Part shown: piece after piece, positions 19,575 through 28,569 of the stretch
Layout of the letters: every line of letters begins with the position of its first letter
Position numbering within the stretch: position 1 is the stretch's first letter
Notes under the pieces: model-generated
The model's input: the letters and a program-made list of their open reading frames with translations, nothing else
Databases searched by the model: none
Told to the model about the DNA's origin: nothing
Made by a program: the position numbers and the translations under genes
Origin: a virus
Virus record (IMG/VR): IMGVR_UViG_3300014720_000031
Span: 1-64,000 of that record
Reading direction: 5' to 3' (one strand)
DNA: 64,000 nt

Positions 19575-22500
19575 ATGAAATTAAATCGTCATGAGACAAT
19601 TAAGTATAAGAATTATGAATATTCTTGTTTAGAAAATCAATACTTAGATTTTTTAAAATTGTCAGGATATCTTTGCAGTGGTGAGCCATTAACCTCTGGT
19701 TTAAATAATTTATACAATCAATTTACTACATTTTCTCAACCATTAGTAAGTTATAATTATATAAAATATGGATTGTTTTCAAATCATAATAATTTAACTT
19801 TATATCAAAATACCGACTCTTCTTTCAATAAAGTAACTATCACCAACTCTGAAAGCGAAGATATAAATGGTTTATATTTAGGAACGACTTCTCCAAATAC
19901 TAATGGTAAATTTGAATATAATAAATCAAACAAAAGAATATTTTGGAGTGGAGATAGATGGGTTTTGACTAGTGGTGGTAGATTAGTTTACGAATCTGTT
20001 TCTAATGTCGAATATCCTTGGCTGGCAAGTTGGAGCGGCTCTGGTTCGCATTGCTGTTTTAATGATGGTATATTTAGTTCGACATCTGTATTTACGCCAA
20101 ATAAATTCTTGAATTTACAGATATATAGCGGAAAAGGATTTTTTAATTTAAAAATTCCTCCAACAGGAATTACTACTGGTATTTTTTTAAGTGGTCAATT
20201 AAAAACATTAAACTATGGATTTTCTCCTTGTATACAAAATAAAATTCCACTAATTATAAATTATTCTGGTAGAGCTGGTGCAGGATGGTTTCATACCGGA
20301 AAGGTTGATCAACCAATTTTATATACACAAAATTGCCCTTTAGGTCCAGGAAACGAAATAGTAAAAACTCAATTAAATTCAAATACTGACTATAATTTTA
20401 TACTAAGCGGAATGATAAATCTTAAAAATGGAATTAATTTTACTATTTCAAATCCTAATATTTTACCTATAGATATATTGACAGGAAATCCAAATAGTTC
20501 TTTTTATTTTACCCCAACATCAATATATGATGCAAATTGCTATTTTACAGGACAAGTTAGCGGTAGTGGAGAAAGTTTCGTTAATTTAATAAAGTCTCAA
20601 TGCATCGCAGAAGATCAAGCCGAAAACTTAAAATTATCTGGAATTAATGCTATTTCTTGTGATAATTGCGATTATACTTTTAGCATGAGCTTGCCATGCC
20701 CTCATAATTCTATAAATCATTTTGATGTAGATTCTTTATCTTATTTTCAAAGAGCGAGTATCATAGATTTTAGAATAAAAGAAGATATAAATACTTTTAT
20801 TATAAATTTAAAAAATCTTAAAATGTGGGATAAGTTTAAAAATATTTTCATATTAAGATCTGACTATAATAATAATGGCAGCTTTTTTTATGACTTAAAA
20901 AATCCTAATTTTACTGGTACATCTGTATCAACAGAAAAGACCATTTCAGGATATAAGTTTTTGTTTCAGTCTTCTAGATTAAATTTTCCAAATCATCCTA
21001 TAAATCTTACAGGAGCTAATTTTACTATATTTTCCATATTAGAAAATTATACTAGTCCTCCGCCAAATACTCCATATAGAGTTTTACTATCTTCAGAGGT
21101 TTATCAAACTAATGGTTTTAGATTTGGCACACAAGGAAGTTTAGGGAATATAAAACAATTTAACATATGGAGTACGGAAAGCGTTAGTACTTCTGGGCCA
21201 GTAGGTTTTAATGTAAGTACTTCAGATATAAATATTCCTAATAAGTATTCGTTTCTAACTGCTGGTGTGTTAAACAGCGGTAGCGGATTTATTCAAATAA
21301 ATAATAATTTACCCTTAATCTCTGGAGGAGAATATATAGAAAATTCTTTATCGATTACATCTATTCCAAAAATTGCTGGAGGTACGACGCCACTTAATAA
21401 TCGAATATCATTTTTTGCTATATCAAATGAAGACTTAACTAGATATCATAAAGATCTTCATCATCTTGCCAGCTCAACTATTGCTAGAAATATAGATATT
21501 CAAACAGGAATTGATCTTGGACCAGTCTCTTCGGGATTAACAAATGTATTTAAGCCAATTATATTCCAAACAGGGTTTTCAGAAAAACAAAACTTTATAA
21601 ATGCGTATGAAAATTCTTTATCTAAAGCTTTAAACGATGCATGCAATAATTGTTATTATTTAATAACTGGAGAATTTTATACAGGTGATCAAAAGAGAAA
21701 TTTATATAATTGGTCAAATGAATATTGCAATGTAACAGGTAGTGCAATATACAAATATGGAGAAGATCAATTAGGGATTGAAAGGCTCAAAGGAAATTTA
21801 TTAAATAATGTAATTAATAAATCAAATCTAGTAAAATGTCTTGAGGATGATCCTGGATGTTGCGAAGACGTCGGATGTGAAACTGCTTATATTGGTTTTG
21901 GTGGATCTACTGGATCTGGAAAAGAAAAACATGAAATTTTAGCTTTTAGTTTTCAAAATATATATGAAATAAGATCCTATAATAAAGATTTTTATTTAAG
22001 AGATTTAATTTTAATTGGAAGTTCTTATATTTCTGGCGATAATAACGCAGATGAAAATTCTATAGTTCTCACGGATGATCTTTTTAATCAAGGTGGTAAT
22101 TTCTATTTTAGGCAACCATTTAAATTAAGAAGTTGTGATGATAAATTACCTGCACCATTTAAAATTTATTTTCAAATGAGAATGACTCCAGGACAAGATG
22201 TGGGTATAGGTCGTGCGGATGGAATTAGCCTAATAATTCAATCAAAATCAGATACAGCCGGAGGAATTGGTGGAGGAATTGGATATTTTGGTATAGATAA
22301 AAGCATAGCAGTGTCATTTGATACATATAAAAATGATTTTGATATAAATAATAATCATATAGAATTAAATTTAAATGGAATAGTAGATAATCCAAGAAGA
22401 GTTGGTATCCCCTCTTTAGATCTAGCTGATGGACAAATAAAACATGTATGGGTAGATTATCTAGAAGGATATTTGAAAGTATATATTAGCAATAATAATA

Positions 22501-22583
22501 TCAAACCATCAAATCCAGTTTTAGAGAGAGATGGAATGAACTTCTGCGAGATATTTGATGGACGTTGTTCTGGTTTCTTATGA
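19575..22583 (+). CDS. Distal-tail structural protein with C-terminal L-type lectin domain
   Basis: A 1002-residue protein directly after the tape measure (2-nt gap), where distal tail proteins are coded. The first 700 residues are beta-rich, with many SG/TG turns and paired cysteines (GSHCCF, SCDNCDYTFS, DACNNCYY), and a concanavalin-like stretch at about 470-640. Residues about 770-990 look like a legume/L-type lectin: 'GIGRADGISLIIQ', 'GIGYFGIDKSIAVSFDTYKND' with the metal-site Asp, 'NNHIELNLNG' and 'IKHVWVDYLEGYLKVYIS' in the family order. Such domains bind sugars, often mannose. It ends with a small Cys-containing tail. Attachment to surface glycans is the likely role. The lectin call rests on motif order; the rest is unassigned. 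Confidence 0.65.
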   Translation: MKLNRHETIKYKNYEYSCLENQYLDFLKLSGYLCSGEPLTSGLNNLYNQFTTFSQPLVSYNYIKYGLFSNHNNLTLYQNTDSSFNKVTITNSESEDINGLYLGTTSPNTNGKFEYNKSNKRIFWSGDRWVLTSGGRLVYESVSNVEYPWLASWSGSGSHCCFNDGIFSSTSVFTPNKFLNLQIYSGKGFFNLKIPPTGITTGIFLSGQLKTLNYGFSPCIQNKIPLIINYSGRAGAGWFHTGKVDQPILYTQNCPLGPGNEIVKTQLNSNTDYNFILSGMINLKNGINFTISNPNILPIDILTGNPNSSFYFTPTSIYDANCYFTGQVSGSGESFVNLIKSQCIAEDQAENLKLSGINAISCDNCDYTFSMSLPCPHNSINHFDVDSLSYFQRASIIDFRIKEDINTFIINLKNLKMWDKFKNIFILRSDYNNNGSFFYDLKNPNFTGTSVSTEKTISGYKFLFQSSRLNFPNHPINLTGANFTIFSILENYTSPPPNTPYRVLLSSEVYQTNGFRFGTQGSLGNIKQFNIWSTESVSTSGPVGFNVSTSDINIPNKYSFLTAGVLNSGSGFIQINNNLPLISGGEYIENSLSITSIPKIAGGTTPLNNRISFFAISNEDLTRYHKDLHHLASSTIARNIDIQTGIDLGPVSSGLTNVFKPIIFQTGFSEKQNFINAYENSLSKALNDACNNCYYLITGEFYTGDQKRNLYNWSNEYCNVTGSAIYKYGEDQLGIERLKGNLLNNVINKSNLVKCLEDDPGCCEDVGCETAYIGFGGSTGSGKEKHEILAFSFQNIYEIRSYNKDFYLRDLILIGSSYISGDNNADENSIVLTDDLFNQGGNFYFRQPFKLRSCDDKLPAPFKIYFQMRMTPGQDVGIGRADGISLIIQSKSDTAGGIGGGIGYFGIDKSIAVSFDTYKNDFDINNNHIELNLNGIVDNPRRVGIPSLDLADGQIKHVWVDYLEGYLKVYISNNNIKPSNPVLERDGMNFCEIFDGRCSGFL

Positions 22584-22658
22584 TAAGAAAGTATCCAATA
22601 TCTATTATTTCTTTGAATATTTTAAAGATTATTAATATAATATAATGCATAATTTAAA

Positions 22659-23666
22659 ATGAGTATAAATAGATGTGAAGATTTGCAAAATACGACAGGA
22701 GATTGCCCTTGCTCCTCTTATCAAGGCTTATATAATCCTAATTTAGTATCTAATCCTTCTGATTGTATTTCTATTGGAAAATATGCAGAACCGTTTAATG
22801 TTGGCACGGCCACATATAATTATATTAAAAACTGTTTTGATAATATAAAGATTTGTTATGAATGTTATGAAATTGCAAATTGTATAGATTACAGTTACCA
22901 TCCAACTGGATATTGTTATACTCCAATTACTACAACAACAAATAGTCCTACGACAACAACTACAACAACAACTCCAGAACCATTTTTATGTGACCCAATT
23001 ATTCCTATATATAGCGAAACTTCTTTAGAAGAAATCGAAAGCACTAGTGTTAGCATACCTACTACCACTACTACTACCACTACGACAACTAGCACCACAA
23101 CTACAACTCGCCCACCCCAGCAGACAACTACTACACCATCCCCTCTTCCGCCACCACCTCCTCCACCACCACTAACTCTTGCTCCACCTCCTCCACCTCC
23201 TCCACCTCCTCCACCTCCTCCACCACCACCTCCACCTCCTCCACCTCCTCCACCACCACCACCTCCACCTCCTCCACCTCCTCCACCTCCGCCACCACCA
23301 CCAACTACTCGTCCACCTACAACTACAGAACCACCACCACCTCCGCCACCACCACCTCCGCCACCACCACCTCCACCACCTCCACCACCACCTCCTCCGC
23401 CACCTCCACCTCCGCCACCACCTCCTCCGCCACCTCCACCTCCGCCACCACCATGTTACAATTGCGGGGGCTGTCAATTTACATGTGGTAACGGCTTCTA
23501 CGCTGCAGACGGCGGCTGTTGTCATGGTTGGGGATTCTGCTCAGACGGAACTTATTTTAACGATGGACCTGGAGGATTTAATCCAGCAGGGCTAGATCCA
23601 ACAAAAGAATATAAAGGATTGGCTGGTCCAGATCTTAGAGATATTGAAAAGCTTTTTAATGAATGA
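22659..23666 (+). CDS. Polyproline and Thr-rich stalk protein with Cys-rich ends
   Basis: A 335-residue protein in three parts. Residues 1-115 hold paired cysteines (DCPCSSY, CYECYEIANC). A Thr/Ser/Pro segment follows, then uninterrupted runs of 40 and 41 prolines at nt 23184-23303 and 23331-23453, separated by TTRPPTTTE. The end is a small Cys/Gly-rich domain (CYNCGGCQFTCGNGF, GGCCHGWGFC). Proline runs form stiff polyproline-II rods, about 12 nm each, so this looks like a rigid spacer between two disulfide-bonded heads on the tail. Translation of such runs stalls ribosomes without EF-P. Proline codons mix CCA, CCT and CCG. Overlapping TATAAT boxes lie 12-22 nt before the ATG. The role as spacer is inferred. 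Confidence 0.7.
   Translation: MSINRCEDLQNTTGDCPCSSYQGLYNPNLVSNPSDCISIGKYAEPFNVGTATYNYIKNCFDNIKICYECYEIANCIDYSYHPTGYCYTPITTTTNSPTTTTTTTTPEPFLCDPIIPIYSETSLEEIESTSVSIPTTTTTTTTTTSTTTTTRPPQQTTTTPSPLPPPPPPPPLTLAPPPPPPPPPPPPPPPPPPPPPPPPPPPPPPPPPPPPPPPPTTRPPTTTEPPPPPPPPPPPPPPPPPPPPPPPPPPPPPPPPPPPPPPPPPCYNCGGCQFTCGNGFYAADGGCCHGWGFCSDGTYFNDGPGGFNPAGLDPTKEYKGLAGPDLRDIEKLFNE
23147..23455 (+). repeat. Proline-codon triplet repeat tract
   Basis: About 310 bp of CCA/CCT/CCG triplets, with local periods of 6 and 15 bp. The tract gives false open frames on both strands (His/Leu-rich on +, Trp/Arg-rich on -); these are shadows. It is prone to length change by replication slippage. Confidence 0.95.
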
Positions 23667-24696
23667 CCTCTACGATACAGAATTATTAAGTTTTGTTGAT
23701 GAAGGAGGCTACATACTTAGTATACAAAATAATATATTTATTGCAGATATAGATAATGTCTATTACAAAAAAAAGATTAATTTAATAGTATTTGAAGAAG
23801 ATGGAAGACATCTATTCTCTGTAAAAAATAAACCATTTAAAATAAGTCATAACCAAAAATTTTTTGATGTAAAGATAATAAATAAAGAAAAAATAGAATA
23901 TTTTTTAAATCTCAAAACTTATTTAATTGATACAAGAAATGATTCTTTTATTAAAGAGTTACATTTAAATAAAAAGATATATAAAAATTTTATACGTTTT
24001 TATATAAATAAAGATGAATTACAAAATGGAAATATGATAATATTTTTAGATTCATCTAAATACGGATTCGACCCTAGATATGATTTAAAATGTCATATTA
24101 GCAAAGAAGCTTCTGAAGATTTTATATTAAAATATGGCGAAAATAAATTAATAGAAGAAATAGAAAAAAAAATAAAAGAATATAAGGCTTCTGGACATTT
24201 ATATAAAACACAAAATGGATTAAGGTTAATATTAACAGATAAATTTAGAAAAAACGAAGATTACGCGCAATTAGCGAAAGATTTATATTCAGATTCAAAA
24301 TACATTAATACATGTTTACTCGCAGGAAGATACGGATGTAGACTTACTCCAAAATTAAAAAATTATAAATTATTCGACAAATCTTATAATAAACTAATTT
24401 CAAATCTATCTAATAATGATATTGCCACAAGTATAATAGAAAATGATGGAGGAACACCAATAAAATTTGATCTTAAAAATATTTACTTTAAAGACGATAA
24501 ACAGAATAAAAAAATAGAAAAATATTTTATAATTTTTAAGGATTTAGTAACTGGTTATATAAAAAGAGAAGGGTACGCTATTTGTAGAAAAATTAAAAAA
24601 TTTAAGTTTTCTGAAGAGAATCCTGAAATTTTACAATTTTTAGATTATCATGATAAATGGACAAAGGCTAATAAAGAGAACACAATACTTATATGA
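23659..24696 (+). CDS. Uncharacterised protein, paralogue 1 of a tandem pair
   Basis: A 345-residue lysine-rich protein. I chose ATG 23659, overlapping the end of the polyproline gene, over the TTG 15 nt upstream. Its N-terminal 130 residues are beta-rich. The C-terminal half has the motifs YKTQNGLRLIL, then RxGCRLTPKLKxYKLFD, then YHDKWTKANKxNTIL at the very end. The next gene carries the same three motifs in the same order and spacing. The Y-x-T-x-x-G-x-R and R-L-T-P-K pair reminds me of an uncharacterised, possibly primase-like family in bacterial plasmids and genomes, but I cannot confirm this. The setting among structural genes argues for a virion or assembly role instead. Function unknown. 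Confidence 0.6.
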   Translation: MNDLYDTELLSFVDEGGYILSIQNNIFIADIDNVYYKKKINLIVFEEDGRHLFSVKNKPFKISHNQKFFDVKIINKEKIEYFLNLKTYLIDTRNDSFIKELHLNKKIYKNFIRFYINKDELQNGNMIIFLDSSKYGFDPRYDLKCHISKEASEDFILKYGENKLIEEIEKKIKEYKASGHLYKTQNGLRLILTDKFRKNEDYAQLAKDLYSDSKYINTCLLAGRYGCRLTPKLKNYKLFDKSYNKLISNLSNNDIATSIIENDGGTPIKFDLKNIYFKDDKQNKKIEKYFIIFKDLVTGYIKREGYAICRKIKKFKFSEENPEILQFLDYHDKWTKANKENTILI

Positions 24697-25649
24697 TAGA
24701 TTTATATAGCTCTGAATACAATCATCGCGGGTATATAAACAGCATCCAAAAATATATAGGATTAATTGATGTAGACTTTATTTCTTCAGATAATAATTTT
24801 ACAATAGATTTTACTAATAATTTAACTTTATATCCATTAGACGTTTATCAATTAAACATTTGCCCATATCAAAAATCATTCGATATAAATTTTATAAACA
24901 TGGATAAAAAGTCCATATCAGAGATTTCTATTTATGATAGAAACAATAATGATCTAAATTTTAAAAAGGAAATAGATAATAATTCTAAAGTAAAATTTAA
25001 TATACCAAAAGATATAAGATGCCGAAAAGACGAATTCTATATTCTCAAAGATAAAAAAAATGATTTAATGTTTAAAATTTTTGTAAATTATAATGCGTCT
25101 AAAAGAATTTACGCTGAAAATGGAGAAGAAAAAATTATAAATGACATAGAAAAATACTTAACTCAAAACAAAATAACTTCAAATATATATAGGACGCAAA
25201 ATGGTTTAAGAGTGATATTACTTGATAAATTAAGAGGCCTATTTGATAAAGATTCATATCAAGATTATAAAAGCATAAGTAATTCTATATATGGCGATGA
25301 TTTGTATTTAAAATACGTAATAGCAAGGGGAGCTTATTCTTTAAGATTAACGCCAAAATTTAGGAGTTACAAGCTTATAGATCAAAATAATTATAAAGAA
25401 TATGAAGAAAAATTTAAAGAAAGCCTTGGATTAAAGTACCTTCATGGTCTTATCAGAGCCGTTGGAAACCCCTTGAATGGAAAGAAAATAATTGATTCTT
25501 TATCAAGAATATATTTAAAATCTGATAAATATTCTGTCGCAAAAATAATAAATAGAATTGGTGATATAAAAGATAAAGATATATCTAATTTTATAGAATT
25601 TCACGATAAATGGACAAAAGCAAACAAAATTAATACAATATTAGTATAA
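24693..25649 (+). CDS. Uncharacterised protein, paralogue 2 of a tandem pair
   Basis: A 318-residue protein coupled to its paralogue by an ATGA overlap. The N-terminal 140 residues are beta-rich and poorly conserved between the two. From about residue 150 the pair align well: IYRTQNGLRVILLDK, YGDDLYLKYVIARGAYSLRLTPKFRSYKL, and FHDKWTKANKINTILV at the end. The shared C-terminal half is therefore the functional core, and the variable N-terminal half may bind a partner. The pair arose by tandem duplication and diverged long ago, since nucleotide identity is low outside the motifs. No enzyme family can be assigned with confidence. Confidence 0.6.
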   Translation: MIDLYSSEYNHRGYINSIQKYIGLIDVDFISSDNNFTIDFTNNLTLYPLDVYQLNICPYQKSFDINFINMDKKSISEISIYDRNNNDLNFKKEIDNNSKVKFNIPKDIRCRKDEFYILKDKKNDLMFKIFVNYNASKRIYAENGEEKIINDIEKYLTQNKITSNIYRTQNGLRVILLDKLRGLFDKDSYQDYKSISNSIYGDDLYLKYVIARGAYSLRLTPKFRSYKLIDQNNYKEYEEKFKESLGLKYLHGLIRAVGNPLNGKKIIDSLSRIYLKSDKYSVAKIINRIGDIKDKDISNFIEFHDKWTKANKINTILV

Positions 25650-25650
25650 C

Positions 25651-26067
25651 ATGGTCTTTCTCTCTTATAACTTATTTCTATATAGATACAATAAAGGATA
25701 TGATGCTAAATTAAATATTTTTAAAAAGCATTTTCCTGGTAAAGACTATTTGCTACCATATAGTCAATTAAGTAAAGATGAAATTGCTACAAAGATAAAA
25801 TGTGATGAAAATGAACTAACTGGGCTATTTGTAAAAGATTTAGACTTTATAATGAAAAAATGTAGTGGACTAGCCGTTTTTCCAACAAAAAACAATTACA
25901 TTGGACTTGGTACATATTGGGAAATTATCTCGGCAGAGAAATATGGTTTAGAAAAGTTAGTATATAATTCTGAAAAAGATATATTTTATAATAAATTTAA
26001 AATTAAAGAAGTTCCAAAGAAAATCAAAAATGCGACATTTTACAAAAAAATTATTTTTTTAGATTAA
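25651..26067 (+). CDS. Small protein, possibly nucleoside deoxyribosyltransferase-like
   Basis: A 138-residue protein starting 1 nt after the gene before. The middle (FVKDLDFIMKKCSGLAVFPTKNNYIGLGTYWEIISAEKYGL is the region at about residues 59-100) follows the order 'D-x-x-x-x-x-x-C-x-x-x-x-x-P....S/G-x-G-T-x-x-E-x-x-x-A'. That order is seen in DUF4406 and nucleoside 2-deoxyribosyltransferase-like folds, where the Glu is catalytic. The N-terminal part is shorter than in the enzyme family, so the match is weak. It ends convergently with the next gene, overlapping by 17 nt. Base-salvage, nucleotide-sugar or purely structural roles are all possible. Confidence 0.35.
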   Translation: MVFLSYNLFLYRYNKGYDAKLNIFKKHFPGKDYLLPYSQLSKDEIATKIKCDENELTGLFVKDLDFIMKKCSGLAVFPTKNNYIGLGTYWEIISAEKYGLEKLVYNSEKDIFYNKFKIKEVPKKIKNATFYKKIIFLD

Positions 26068-26890
26068 TAATTTCTTCTACTTTTTTTTCTAGCAAAGCTA
26101 ATTTATGATCTATTTTAAAAAGAATATCTTCAAACATTTTATTTGCGACTTCATCTTCGATCTCTGGATATGGTAAATCTAAATAAGGTATCTTTTTATC
26201 TATAATATAAAATACTTCATTATCTTTATTTTTCTTAGCAAATTGGCTTTTTGTTTTTATTAATATTTTATTCGTAACGACTTTACCAGTTTTAATTTCA
26301 TATGGAAGATTATTAAGGAGATGAAGGACCATAAATCCATCCCCATGAGTTACGTCTTTGATAAAGTTAGATTGAAAATTTTTTACATTAGTTTTTTTAT
26401 AAAAGAAATCTAATAAAATTTTAGCACCATTTTCACTAATAAAATAAGCATTTTCTTCTGGAGGTTCAAAATAAGCTCCCTTTTGTAATATTTCGAACTC
26501 GATTTGATCGTCTTTTATATCAGTTATTATGATTGATGTTTTTCTCAAAGGATCATTTATCTCTTTATCTAAAACAAATTTTTGATTTTTGAATATATTA
26601 CCACTTTTTTCTATCACTTTAGTATGCCCAAAGAATTCATATTCATCGTAATATATATCTATATATTCATTATTTACTATATCACTAGAAGTCTCAAAAA
26701 TATGTATTTTATCTATAGACTCTAAATTTTTAAAATTCTTTTCTATTCTTATAGTTTCAAAGTCTTCAATTTTAATAGAAGTAAAATCTGAATCGAATAC
26801 CATAAACATATTCTTTCTAATTGGTATATCAGAAATATTTGCATGAATTAATATTCTACCGTCTTTTATAGAAGATGTATATCTTTGCAT
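26051..26890 (-). CDS. Unknown protein with C-terminal coiled coil, last gene of a tail operon
   Basis: A 279-residue protein. The first 200 residues are predicted beta-rich with short charged loops. The last 50 (from about residue 235) form a probable coiled coil (MFEDILFKIDHKLALLEKKVEEIINLKK region), which suggests a trimer or dimer. It follows two tail-tube-like proteins on the same strand with a gap of 7 nt, so it is probably a tail accessory or small fibre. A TATAAT box lies exactly 6 nt before its ATG, inside the end of the gene upstream, so it may also have its own leaderless transcript. No family recognised. Confidence 0.45.
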   Translation of the reverse strand: MQRYTSSIKDGRILIHANISDIPIRKNMFMVFDSDFTSIKIEDFETIRIEKNFKNLESIDKIHIFETSSDIVNNEYIDIYYDEYEFFGHTKVIEKSGNIFKNQKFVLDKEINDPLRKTSIIITDIKDDQIEFEILQKGAYFEPPEENAYFISENGAKILLDFFYKKTNVKNFQSNFIKDVTHGDGFMVLHLLNNLPYEIKTGKVVTNKILIKTKSQFAKKNKDNEVFYIIDKKIPYLDLPYPEIEDEVANKMFEDILFKIDHKLALLEKKVEEIINLKK

Positions 26891-26902
26891 TATAATATTA
26901 TA
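26891..26902 (-). promoter_or_regulatory. Possible leaderless -10 box
   Basis: On the minus strand TATAAT is followed by 6 nt and then the ATG at 26890. The spacing equals that of the promoter at 52764, but no -35 box is present and the region is AT-rich, so this may be chance. Confidence 0.25.
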
Positions 26903-27740
26903 TGTGATATTTTAGACTTATTCTAGAATTTATTATATCATTTGTTCTTAGTGAAAAATTCTTACCAACAAGATATCCACTTTTTAAATTCATAGATATT
27001 TTGGCATCTCCAGACCATGGACTCGCGTAATTAATATTAGTATTGTTAATTAAGCTATTTATATTCCTTATATTCATATCGTATGTATTTAACTCGACAA
27101 AAAGATCGATTTGTTCTTCATTATAAACTACTCTGTGTGGATATGTCTTTTCTAATGTATATATTGGTTGAACATCAGCCTTATAGGATAGGTCAATTTT
27201 TCTAATATCATGACTAGAAAATTCATTTGAATTATCTTGAAATATTAAAGTTGTAGAAGATCCATGAGAATAGAAATTTTGCTGATTGACACCGACATCG
27301 TAAGAATCTACTCCAAGTGTTCCATTGAATTGACTATTTGTAACACTATAAAATACAAACTCTGCCTGAGACGATATCATATTGTCTGGATCTGCTGAAA
27401 TATTATATGATCTTAAGTAGCCACTATTAAATATAGCATTCCCACATGTTATTTTAAAATTATCTTTATCTCCTCCAGTTTTTAATATATTATTAATAAA
27501 AATATAATCCTTTGGAGCTTGAGATAGGAATGATACATTTATAACTGCCGCCAAACCATCTGCATTGTTTCCTCTAAAAGGATGTTTTTGATTGACTATA
27601 TAAGCAAAGCCAGCATTTGGATTTATTTCTAAAGATATATTTTGAGCGGTAAAATTATACTGATTGTACAAAGCTGGAGCAATTCCATATTTATTGAAGC
27701 TCTGAATTGAAATTGGAAAATTTTTATAAGAATAAAACAT
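26898..27740 (-). CDS. Tail-tube-like structural protein
   Basis: A 280-residue beta-rich protein. The segment 'SGYLRSYNISADPDNMISSQAEFVFYS' (about residues 105-130) lines up with 'CLLDSFSFTVEPDRIVNAQASFFTF' in the next protein upstream and with 'AYLSSYSFEAAVGSFPTNTVNVQAY' in the major tail-tube protein. All three share strand-turn-strand and the placing of Ser/Tyr/Phe. I read it as a diverged tube-fold protein, perhaps a distal tail ring or a decoration subunit. Its start codon overlaps the last base of the gene upstream, so the two are coupled. The relationship is a motif-level inference. Confidence 0.45.
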   Translation of the reverse strand: MFYSYKNFPISIQSFNKYGIAPALYNQYNFTAQNISLEINPNAGFAYIVNQKHPFRGNNADGLAAVINVSFLSQAPKDYIFINNILKTGGDKDNFKITCGNAIFNSGYLRSYNISADPDNMISSQAEFVFYSVTNSQFNGTLGVDSYDVGVNQQNFYSHGSSTTLIFQDNSNEFSSHDIRKIDLSYKADVQPIYTLEKTYPHRVVYNEEQIDLFVELNTYDMNIRNINSLINNTNINYASPWSGDAKISMNLKSGYLVGKNFSLRTNDIINSRISLKYHI

Positions 27741-28552
27741 TAATAGAATTTAGTGAATCTTCTTCTTGTAGAAGTAATTCCATCAACAGAGCTTGTACCC
27801 TCTATTGTAACGCTTTGCGCTCCGCTCATAACTACTGTATAGGTTACTCCTGGGCAACAAATTGCTTCTAAAGCAAATGTAAGAATTCTTGAATCACCTG
27901 TATATATTACTCTTCTATATAATGCTTCTGACATTTCAAACTCTTCTGATGCGCCATTAAATTTTATTAGTCTTGGATCAATTCTATTTAATATTTTTAC
28001 TGGTAAATATTCTGCTCTAAAACTATATGACATATTAAATAGATTAGAATAGTCTTCTATATTTCCTAAATAAGAATTTGGAAATGCAGTCATTGCGGCT
28101 TTTGATCCATGTAGAAAGTCTGCGTCTAAATTTTGACCAACTGTATACATTCCAATTTGTCCAGTAGGAGTATTAAACGTGAAGAAAGAGGCTTGAGCAT
28201 TAACTATTCTATCTGGCTCAACTGTAAAAGAAAAACTATCTAATAAGCAATTTGTATATCTAAGACCACCGATATCTATATCACCACTTGGAGCAATATC
28301 TGTTAGGTTATTCTTCATGTTATCTATTAAAGTTTTAATAGGATCATCATTTTGAATATTATATTGAAATGATACATTATGAGTAACTACATCATTAGGA
28401 ACTTGGCTATAATAAGCTTGTCTTTTGCCGAGAGACTTGACTGGTGTTATATTATTAGTTGTTGAAAAAGTAATATTTGTTACAGGCATTGCTCCAGTTA
28501 TACCATTACATATAAATCTAACTGGGGTATATTTAAAAGAATATATGCTCAT
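27740..28552 (-). CDS. Tail-tube-like structural protein
   Basis: A 270-residue beta-rich protein with 'RYTNCLLDSFSFTVEPDRIVNAQASFFTFN' at about residues 98-128, the same strand pattern as in the tail-tube gene and in its downstream neighbour. 'GAMPVTNITFSTTNNITPVKSLGKRQAYYSQVPNDVVTHNVSFQY' near the N-terminus also fits a tube-fold start, where a loop leads into long paired strands. It has its own GTGTAAT promoter 8 nt before the ATG, and no ribosome-binding site is seen. Upstream lies the intron and structured-RNA region, not another gene. It could form an alternative tube ring near the tip. The exact role is unknown. Confidence 0.5.
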   Translation of the reverse strand: MSIYSFKYTPVRFICNGITGAMPVTNITFSTTNNITPVKSLGKRQAYYSQVPNDVVTHNVSFQYNIQNDDPIKTLIDNMKNNLTDIAPSGDIDIGGLRYTNCLLDSFSFTVEPDRIVNAQASFFTFNTPTGQIGMYTVGQNLDADFLHGSKAAMTAFPNSYLGNIEDYSNLFNMSYSFRAEYLPVKILNRIDPRLIKFNGASEEFEMSEALYRRVIYTGDSRILTFALEAICCPGVTYTVVMSGAQSVTIEGTSSVDGITSTRRRFTKFY

Positions 28553-28554
28553 TT

Positions 28555-28568
28555 TATTATATTACACT
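28555..28568 (-). promoter_or_regulatory. GTGTAAT-type promoter, leaderless class
   Basis: AGTGTAATATAATA on the minus strand, identical over 14 bases to the element at 5850. Eight nucleotides separate GTGTAAT from the ATG at 28552, with no ribosome-binding site between. Confidence 0.5.
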
Positions 28569-28569
28569 G

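Noticed and set aside
23172-23525. Trp/Arg-rich open frame on the minus strand and His/Leu-rich frame on the plus strand over the proline tract
   Set aside because: They are shadows of the CCN repeat; the Pro frame has Cys-rich domains and normal flanks, the others do not.
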